Assembly (NCBI GenBank): GCA_038222915.1 | Contig: JBBRHH010000136.1 | Coordinates: 1 to 12,081 of the forward strand | Reading direction: 5' to 3' | Length of the DNA stretch: 12,081 nt | Source of the DNA: JBBRHH01 sp038222915 | GTDB taxonomy: Bacteria > Planctomycetota > Phycisphaerae > Tepidisphaerales > Tepidisphaeraceae | Part shown: positions 6,950-12,081 of the stretch, in pieces | Layout of the letters: the number at the start of each line of letters is the position of its first letter | Numbering within the stretch: the first letter of the stretch is position 1 | The notes under the pieces: model-generated | Seen by the model: only the letters and a program-made list of their open reading frames with translations | The model's database searches: none | Told to the model about the DNA's origin: nothing | Made by a program: the position numbers and the translations under genes

Positions 6950-7912
6950 ATGCCCGCAACTCCCCACACCGTCCTCGTCACCGAAGGCTCCGACGCCGGC
7001 CCCCTCAACTGGCTGCGCGAACAGGTCAACGTCATCGAAGCCGCCGCTGACGATCCGGCCTTCAATACCCATCTCGCCGCCGCCGCCGGCATGGTCGTGC
7101 GAACCTACACCAAGGTGAACGAATCCCTCCTCGCCAGAGCCCCCCGACTCCGCGTCGTGGGCCGGGGCGGTGTCGGCCTCGAAAACATCGACGTCCCGGC
7201 CTGCCGACGCCGCGGTGTTGAAGTCGTCTACACTCCAGACGCCAACACCCTCGCTGTCGGCGACTTCGTCATCGGCTACATGCTCCAACTCCTCCGGCCA
7301 TGGAATTTCTTCCGCGACCACGCCTACGAACCCAAAGAATTCAAACGCATCCGCGACACCGTCCGCGGCCGCCAACTCAACGAGCTCACCCTCGGCATCC
7401 TCGGCATGGGCCGCGTCGGCCGCCGTCTTGGCCACATCGCCGCCAACGGCTTTGGCATGCGCGTGATCTACAACGACCTCCTCAACGTCCACGCCCAGCT
7501 AGACTTCCTGGCCACGCCAGTGGAGAAGCAGCGCCTCTACGCCGAGGCCGACGTCCTCAGCATCCACGTCGACATGCGCGCCGGCAATGAAAACCTCGTT
7601 GGCGCATCCCAACTCGCCCTCCTCAAACCAACATCAATCGTCGTTAACACCAGCCGCGGGGAAGTCCTCGACGCCGCGGCCGTTGCCACCGCCATCAAAG
7701 AAAATCGCATCGCAGGCGCAGCCCTCGACGTCTTCGCCCCCGAGCCCCCCAAGCCCGACTTCCCCCTCCTAGGCCTCGACAACGTCCTCCTCACCCCACA
7801 CCTCGCCGCCCGCACCTACACCGCCATCGAAAACATGAGCTGGGTCGTGCGCGACATCGTGGAAGTATTGGAAGGAAGAAAACCCAAAGGCCCCGCGCCG
7901 GTGCCATTGTAA
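6950..7912 (+). CDS. D-2-hydroxyacid dehydrogenase (phosphoglycerate dehydrogenase-like)
   Basis: A 320-residue NAD-dependent dehydrogenase of the D-isomer 2-hydroxyacid family, similar to the short SerA type without C-terminal ACT or regulatory domains. The Rossmann fold has LGILGMGRVGRRLG (148-161) with GxGxxG at 152-157 and an acidic residue D176 at the end of the next strand, favouring NAD over NADP. The catalytic triad is present: R236 in VNTSRGEVLD, E265 in DVFAPEPP and H284 in LTPHLAA. The GG usually found just after this histidine is AA here. The substrate could be 3-phosphoglycerate or another 2-hydroxyacid. The open frame extends upstream to 6779, but that part overlaps the Uma2 gene on the other strand and has no family similarity; ATG 6950 begins just before the first beta-strand (TVLVTEG). 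No clear Shine-Dalgarno site is seen. Confidence 0.92.
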   Translation: MPATPHTVLVTEGSDAGPLNWLREQVNVIEAAADDPAFNTHLAAAAGMVVRTYTKVNESLLARAPRLRVVGRGGVGLENIDVPACRRRGVEVVYTPDANTLAVGDFVIGYMLQLLRPWNFFRDHAYEPKEFKRIRDTVRGRQLNELTLGILGMGRVGRRLGHIAANGFGMRVIYNDLLNVHAQLDFLATPVEKQRLYAEADVLSIHVDMRAGNENLVGASQLALLKPTSIVVNTSRGEVLDAAAVATAIKENRIAGAALDVFAPEPPKPDFPLLGLDNVLLTPHLAARTYTAIENMSWVVRDIVEVLEGRKPKGPAPVPL

Positions 7913-7967
7913 GGGAGAGCTCATTCCAACCGTGGCCAATCCGTATACGTGCACTTAACATGTACCC

Positions 7968-9011
7968 ATGGCCGAAGGCGCAAAAGTAAACTCCCTCGAC
8001 GCTCTCAAGCACTTCAAAACCTACCTCTGGAAATTCTCCGAAGCCGCCAACCTCGCCCTTGCTGACGCCGAATCTGAAATGCAGCGCATGCTCCTCTGGC
8101 TCGAAACCGAGCAGGGCGCCTACTGGCAGGGCCAGATCCGCAAGCGCACCGAGATTCTCTCCCGCGCCAACGAACTGCTCCGCTACAAGCAAATCTACAA
8201 AAGCCCGACCGGCAGCCGCCAATCCACCATCGAAGAGGAAAAGGCCGTCCAGATCGCCAAGCGGCGGCTGCTGGAGGCGCAGGAAAAAGTCCAAAACGTC
8301 GTGAAATCCAGCCGCCGCCTGACCAAGGAAATCCAAACCTACAAAGGCTCCGTCCAACGTTTCGCCACCAGCGCCCAGCTCGACGTTCCCGTCGCCGCCG
8401 CCAAGTTGGACAACATGGTCGCCACCCTCGAAGCCTACATGTCGCTCGGTGCAACCGGCGGCTCGTCCACCGACGCCGCTTCCTCCGGCGGCGCATTCAC
8501 CCGCGCCGAGCTTCCCGAAGACCGCCCCGTCGAGCCGCCACCGCCCGACGAAATTCCCATCCGCGGCGCCGTTCCCGAAGAGGCCGCCACCCTCACCGAT
8601 CTCGCACTCCGCTCTATCCAAACCTGGCGATATTCTCCGGAAGAAACAGAACTCTGGCGGCCACCATTAATTGTCCGGGAAGATTACATCGCCACCTCCC
8701 CGGTGTTCGTCACCGAACGCGATGGCCGAATAATCGGTTTCTACGGGTTGTCCGGTTCGCCGCCCCACGTACGGCTGGCTTATCTGTACGTCGATCCCGA
8801 CAAAGTACGCCTCGGCCTCGGCACCGCCCTCTGGCATCACGCCATCCAGACGGCCAGCCAACTCGGCTATGCCGAGCTGCAACTGACCTCCGACCCCAAC
8901 GCCGAAGCATTCTTCATTAAGCTCGGCGCGCGGCGCTTCGCAAAAACCGCCTCGCCCCTCGAAGGCCAGGAGCTTCCCGTCCTTCGATTCCCATTGGCCA
9001 GCGACAAATAA
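7968..9011 (+). CDS. helical (type VII-associated-like) protein fused to a GNAT acetyltransferase domain
   Basis: A 347-residue two-part protein. Residues about 8-160 are almost wholly helical with heptad-like spacing: DALKHFKTYLWKFSEAANLAL, then RMLLWLETEQGAYWQ (40-54), an Arg/Lys-rich helix, and a second long helix (EEEKAVQIAKRRLLEAQEKV, 89-108). This resembles helical bundle proteins I associate with FtsK/WXG100 neighbourhoods in planctomycetes, a resemblance judged by eye. A Ser/Gly/Pro-rich linker (about 161-196, with VEPPPPDE) leads to a GNAT domain (about 197-344): PVFVTERDGRIIGFYGL strands, LAYLYVDPDKVRLGLGTALWHHAI (motif A, 270-293, acetyl-CoA pyrophosphate loop near 280-286) and SDPNAEAFFIKLGARRF (motif B, 308-324). 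The Q/R-x-x-G-x-G/A loop has Val at the first position with K279 and R281 beside it. The acceptor substrate is unknown. It starts 55 nt after the dehydrogenase with no clear Shine-Dalgarno site, and precedes the WXG100-like gene by 65 nt. Confidence 0.85.
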   Translation: MAEGAKVNSLDALKHFKTYLWKFSEAANLALADAESEMQRMLLWLETEQGAYWQGQIRKRTEILSRANELLRYKQIYKSPTGSRQSTIEEEKAVQIAKRRLLEAQEKVQNVVKSSRRLTKEIQTYKGSVQRFATSAQLDVPVAAAKLDNMVATLEAYMSLGATGGSSTDAASSGGAFTRAELPEDRPVEPPPPDEIPIRGAVPEEAATLTDLALRSIQTWRYSPEETELWRPPLIVREDYIATSPVFVTERDGRIIGFYGLSGSPPHVRLAYLYVDPDKVRLGLGTALWHHAIQTASQLGYAELQLTSDPNAEAFFIKLGARRFAKTASPLEGQELPVLRFPLASDK

Positions 9012-9066
9012 ACCAATCTGCCGAACGTAATAGATTCGACGCAGATAAAATCAGTACTCTTTAAAA

Positions 9067-9072
9067 AAGGTG
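9067..9072 (+). promoter_or_regulatory. strong ribosome binding site of the WXG100-like gene
   Basis: AAGGTG (continuing GAT to 9074-9075) four bases before the ATG at 9077 matches the 3' end of 16S rRNA well. It is the best Shine-Dalgarno sequence in the window and suggests that this small protein is made at a higher level than its neighbours. Confidence 0.65.
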
Positions 9073-9076
9073 ATTC

Positions 9077-9289
9077 ATGGGCGTTTTTGAAGGCCGGGCG
9101 CAGCTTGGAAAATCCATGAAGGAGCTGATGCTCCACTGGTCCGAAACGAAAATGTCGTGGGACGATTCCCAAAGCAAACAATTTGAAGAAAAGTTCCTCG
9201 CCCCCATGGAAGCCGACCTGCGAAACGCAGTGGGGGCCATGGACCATATGGCCGTCATCCTCCAGCAAATCCGCCGCGACTGTGAATAG
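9077..9289 (+). CDS. small WXG100-like helical hairpin protein
   Basis: A 70-residue protein with no signal peptide, predicted as two helices around a turn: residues about 6-25 and about 31-67, with W28-D29-D30 at the bend. WXG100/ESAT-6-like proteins have the same design, with a W-x-G turn; here the glycine is replaced by aspartate, and W21 gives a second tryptophan. After the turn the pattern FEEKFLAPMEADL (36-48) followed by AVGAMDHMAVILQQIRRDCE puts hydrophobic residues on one face, as in proteins that pair as helical hairpins. A cysteine lies next to the C-terminus (C69). It has a strong ribosome binding site and lies 82 nt before the FtsK-like ATPase gene, which is the usual neighbourhood of WXG100 substrates. 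The assignment to that superfamily is inference from size, helix pattern and context. Confidence 0.75.
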   Translation: MGVFEGRAQLGKSMKELMLHWSETKMSWDDSQSKQFEEKFLAPMEADLRNAVGAMDHMAVILQQIRRDCE

Positions 9290-9304
9290 CCTTGCGTGCC
9301 GGAT

Positions 9305-9321
9305 GTAGTAAATTTTGCTAC
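9305..9321. repeat. inverted repeat upstream of the FtsK-like gene
   Basis: GTAGTAAA and TTTGCTAC are complementary around one T, with one G-T mismatch or wobble pair. The 17-nt AT-rich element lies 50 nt before the ATPase start and 16 nt after the stop of the WXG100-like gene. It has no T-run after it, so it is a poor intrinsic terminator; an operator or a processing hairpin is more likely, if it has any role. Confidence 0.4.
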
Positions 9322-9371
9322 ACTCGCGACGCGGCCGGTTTTACCCGCCTTGGAAGCCAATAATTAAGCCC

Positions 9372-12081
9372 ATGCAGGACACCGAACCTCTCTCAGAAGC
9401 CAATGCGCCGCCCGCGGCGCCCCCCGGCGTCCCCGCCAGCCATCGCGATCTGCAGCGATTGGCGCTGCGCGATCTGGTCACCCTCGCCACCGAGTGCGCC
9501 ACCACCGAAGACGAGATCGAACGCAAGTACAAAACCGCCACTGAGGCCGCAAAAAACGAACAGGAGCGCAACGCGTTTTCGCTCAAGCAGCGCTATGCCG
9601 CCCTCGACGAACAGGTCCGCCAGAAACACCAGGAAAAAGTCCAGAAAGCCGACGCCCAGTTTCAATCCGAGCAGGGCGGCCTCCGCCAGGCCGACACCAC
9701 CCTCCGCCAGCGTGTCGAACACGAACACTCCAAAGTTGAGCAGGAGGTCAAGGAAAAGTTCGACCAGGCCCGCTGGCTCGCGGAAAGCGTCTTCGAATCC
9801 GCCACAAACCAGCTGCGCGTCGAACAGCGCAAGCTCGAAGAACTCAACGCCGGCCAACTCGAAATCCTTGACAATCTCCAGCGCGAAGGCGCCGGCCTCC
9901 TCACCAAGTACCGCATCATGCCCGGCGCGCCTTCCGCTGAAGAGCCGCCGCCTTCCCCGAAGCCCGCCGAAGCAGCGGAAGCATTCGCCCAGCATCAGGC
10001 CGAAGTCGAACACTACGCCCGCGCCATCGGCGGCGTCTCCTCCATTCAACTCGGCACCGGCGTGCTTCCATGGATTGCACTTCTCATCTTCGCCGGCGCG
10101 GCCGGCGGCGTGGCGCAGTTCCTCTCCATGCCGTTCAACACCGTCCTCTACGCCACCGGCGCCGCTCTCTTCCTCGGCCTCGTCCTCGGCGTCCTCATGC
10201 GCATCTCCGCCAAAAAGCGCGTCCAAAAGCTCTACGCCGACCTGCAACGCTCCGACAACGCCGCCCGCAATTCCGCCAAGATTCAATTGAAGGAAGGCGT
10301 GCGTCAGCTTGAGGTTCGCCAAGCCACAGCCGCCGAAAAAGTCAAAACCGAAGTGAAGGGCGCCCGCCAGAAGTTCCAGCCCATCGTCGCCAAGTCCGCG
10401 GGCATCCGCGACGCCAAAATCCAGACCATCCAGGCCGACTTCAACAAAAAGCTAGCCGCCTTCGAAGCCACCCGCACCGGCACCCGATCCGAAGCCGATC
10501 AATGGCTCGATCGCCACCTGGCCGATCTTCGTCACCGTCAGGAGCAGGAAGCGGCCGCCTATCAGAAGAAACAGACCGCCCAGGTGCAGGCGTCGCAGCA
10601 GCAATACGAAGAAGCCAAATCTGCCCTCCGCACCCGGCTCCAGGAAGGCCTCGCCCGCATCCAGGCGCCGATGGAAGAGCAGCAGGGGGGTACACCCACT
10701 CCACTCGACTGGAACGACCCGGCCTGGAAATCCTGGATCCCCTCCAAAAAATTCGCCGCCCAGGTCCGTTTCGGCGCACTACCCGTCGATCTGAAGCTGA
10801 TCGCCGATAGCGTCCCCCGCAACGGCCCTCTCCAGTTGGCCCTCCCACCCGCCTTCTCCATGCCCGCAGCCCTCGCCTTCCCACGCCAGGCGTCGCTGCT
10901 CATGCAAACCGATCGCGAAGCCCGCGATTCCGCCCTGCGCACTTTGCAGATGCTCATGGCCCGCCTCCTCACCTCCCTCCCGCCAGGCCGCGTCCGCTTC
11001 ACCATCATCGACCCCGTCGGCCTCGGTCAGAACTTTGCCGGCTTCATGCACCTCGCCGACTACGACGAAGCCCTTGTGGGCGGCCGAATCTGGACCAGCG
11101 GCGAACAAATCGAACAGCGCCTCTCCGACCTGACCGAGCACATGGAAACGGTCATCCAGAAATATCTGCGCAACGAATACGAAACCATCGACGACTACAA
11201 CGCCCAGGCCGGCGAACTCGCCGAGCCCTACCGCTTCCTCGTCATTGCCGATTTCCCCACCGCCTTTGAAGCCGAGTCGCTGCGTCGGCTTGCCAGCATC
11301 GCCACCAGCGGTGCCCGCTGCGGCGTTTACATGATCATTATCCGCGACACCCGCCAGCAACTCCCCCAAGGTTCTCGGTATGAGGAACTGGTCGCGCGCT
11401 CAATCTATCTGCGCATCAAAGAAGGCCACACCGCCTGGATCGACGACGTCTTTTCCCGCTTCCCGCTGACGCTCGACGCCCCGCCTGATGAGAAAGCGCT
11501 CACCAGCGTCATGGACCTTGTCGGCCGCGCTGCCCTCGAAGCCAAGCGCGTCGAAGTGCCCTTCGACACCATTGCCCCCGGGCCGGCCAGGCTCTGGTCC
11601 GCCAGTTCCCGCGAAGAACTCAAGATTGCCATTGGCAAGTCCGGCGCCACTCGCCTTCAGTCGCTGCGCCTTGGCGTCGGCGTCGCCCAGCATGCGCTGA
11701 TCGCCGGCAAGACCGGTTCGGGCAAGTCCAACCTGATGCACACCATCGTCACCAACATGGCGATGTGGTACTCACCCGATGAAGTGGAGTTTTATCTCGT
11801 TGACTTCAAGAAAGGCGTCGAGTTCAAGGCCTACGTCACCCAGCGACTGCCCCACGCCCGCGCCATCGCTGTCGAGTCCGATCGCGAGTTCGGCCTGAGT
11901 GTCCTGCAGCGTGTCGATGCCGAACTCACCCGCCGCGGCGAGCTTTTCCGGGCGGCCGGAGTTCAGGAGATCGCATCGTACCGCCAGAACACCAAACAGC
12001 GGCTCCCGCGCACCCTTCTGCTCATCGACGAATTCCAGGAGTTCTTCTCTGAAGATGACAAGCTCGGCCAGGAAGCCGCCG
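9372..12081 (+). CDS. membrane-anchored FtsK/SpoIIIE-type ATPase, EssC/EccC-like (runs off right edge)
   Basis: The 903 visible residues open with a Pro/Ala-rich segment, then a charged coiled coil (about 40-175), a Pro-rich linker, a transmembrane hairpin (about 231-251 and 258-278), a second long Gln/Lys/Arg-rich coiled coil (about 285-435), and two ATPase-like regions. The first (about 500-690) has the layout of an FtsK fold but lacks a P-loop (SLLMQTDREAR at 508-518 in its place) and has VIADFP (624-629) instead of a full Walker B. The second is canonical: GKTGSGKS (779-786), DFKKGVEF, LPHARAIAVESDRE, RRGELF and Walker B LLLIDE (882-887). Two membrane helices plus tandem ATPase units recall EssC/EccC of type VII secretion rather than chromosome-segregating FtsK, which has four helices and a gamma domain. 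No FHA domain is present. It lies 82 nt after the WXG100-like gene. The start ATG 9372 has only a weak upstream GGAAG. A role in protein export is inferred from context. Confidence 0.9.
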   Translation, partial: MQDTEPLSEANAPPAAPPGVPASHRDLQRLALRDLVTLATECATTEDEIERKYKTATEAAKNEQERNAFSLKQRYAALDEQVRQKHQEKVQKADAQFQSEQGGLRQADTTLRQRVEHEHSKVEQEVKEKFDQARWLAESVFESATNQLRVEQRKLEELNAGQLEILDNLQREGAGLLTKYRIMPGAPSAEEPPPSPKPAEAAEAFAQHQAEVEHYARAIGGVSSIQLGTGVLPWIALLIFAGAAGGVAQFLSMPFNTVLYATGAALFLGLVLGVLMRISAKKRVQKLYADLQRSDNAARNSAKIQLKEGVRQLEVRQATAAEKVKTEVKGARQKFQPIVAKSAGIRDAKIQTIQADFNKKLAAFEATRTGTRSEADQWLDRHLADLRHRQEQEAAAYQKKQTAQVQASQQQYEEAKSALRTRLQEGLARIQAPMEEQQGGTPTPLDWNDPAWKSWIPSKKFAAQVRFGALPVDLKLIADSVPRNGPLQLALPPAFSMPAALAFPRQASLLMQTDREARDSALRTLQMLMARLLTSLPPGRVRFTIIDPVGLGQNFAGFMHLADYDEALVGGRIWTSGEQIEQRLSDLTEHMETVIQKYLRNEYETIDDYNAQAGELAEPYRFLVIADFPTAFEAESLRRLASIATSGARCGVYMIIIRDTRQQLPQGSRYEELVARSIYLRIKEGHTAWIDDVFSRFPLTLDAPPDEKALTSVMDLVGRAALEAKRVEVPFDTIAPGPARLWSASSREELKIAIGKSGATRLQSLRLGVGVAQHALIAGKTGSGKSNLMHTIVTNMAMWYSPDEVEFYLVDFKKGVEFKAYVTQRLPHARAIAVESDREFGLSVLQRVDAELTRRGELFRAAGVQEIASYRQNTKQRLPRTLLLIDEFQEFFSEDDKLGQEAA

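Noticed and set aside
9046..9051. TAAAAT as a -10 box before the WXG100-like gene
   Set aside because: No -35 box at the right distance and no TG extension; the gene may be read from the upstream transcript.
9393..10322. Long minus-strand open frame of 309 codons
   Set aside because: Opposite the coiled-coil part of the ATPase gene; its Gly/Val/Phe-rich translation is the usual antisense shadow of a GC-rich coding region.
1..12081. CRISPR arrays, tRNA or rRNA genes, insertion sequences
   Set aside because: No regularly spaced repeats, cloverleaf sequence, rRNA signature or transposase motif was seen on reading both strands.

Overview
The window looks like a chromosomal stretch of a GC-rich Gram-negative bacterium, most likely a planctomycete and perhaps of the Phycisphaerae type. 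This is inferred from the gene mix: a DUF4159-type protein with cyclase-like repeats, a Uma2-family nuclease, ribonuclease Y, and an FtsK-like ATPase beside a WXG100-like small protein. Shine-Dalgarno sites are weak or missing at about half of the starts. No rRNA, tRNA, CRISPR array, insertion sequence or phage structural gene was recognised.

Layout. Positions 1-268 (minus strand) hold the 5' part of tilS, which runs off the left edge. It is divergent from a small secreted protein gene (316-918, plus). Then comes a run of minus-strand genes: an MBL-fold hydrolase (932-1573), an exported two-domain DUF4159 protein (1734-3362), an ORF6N-domain DNA-binding protein (3456-4013), ribonuclease Y (4050-5618), a probable two-helix membrane protein gene whose frame is broken (5667-5970), and a Uma2-family nuclease (6188-6859). 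The rny and ORF6N genes are 36 nt apart and may be cotranscribed. The gap at 5971-6187 holds nothing I can support.

From about 6950 everything is on the plus strand: a D-2-hydroxyacid dehydrogenase (6950-7912), a helical protein fused to a GNAT acetyltransferase domain (7968-9011), a 70-residue WXG100-like helical hairpin protein (9077-9289), and a large membrane-anchored FtsK/SpoIIIE-type ATPase (9372 to beyond the right edge). The last three resemble a type VII secretion-like module: an EssC/EccC-like motor, a WXG100-like partner and a helical protein carrying an enzyme domain. This is the best candidate for an undescribed system here, and the GNAT fusion is its oddest part.

The other strong signal is a perfect 29-nt inverted repeat (3768-3796) inside the ORF6N gene, lying exactly over codons for the conserved LRSQIVTSK stretch. 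It may be a binding site, an mRNA hairpin or a recombination target hidden in coding sequence.
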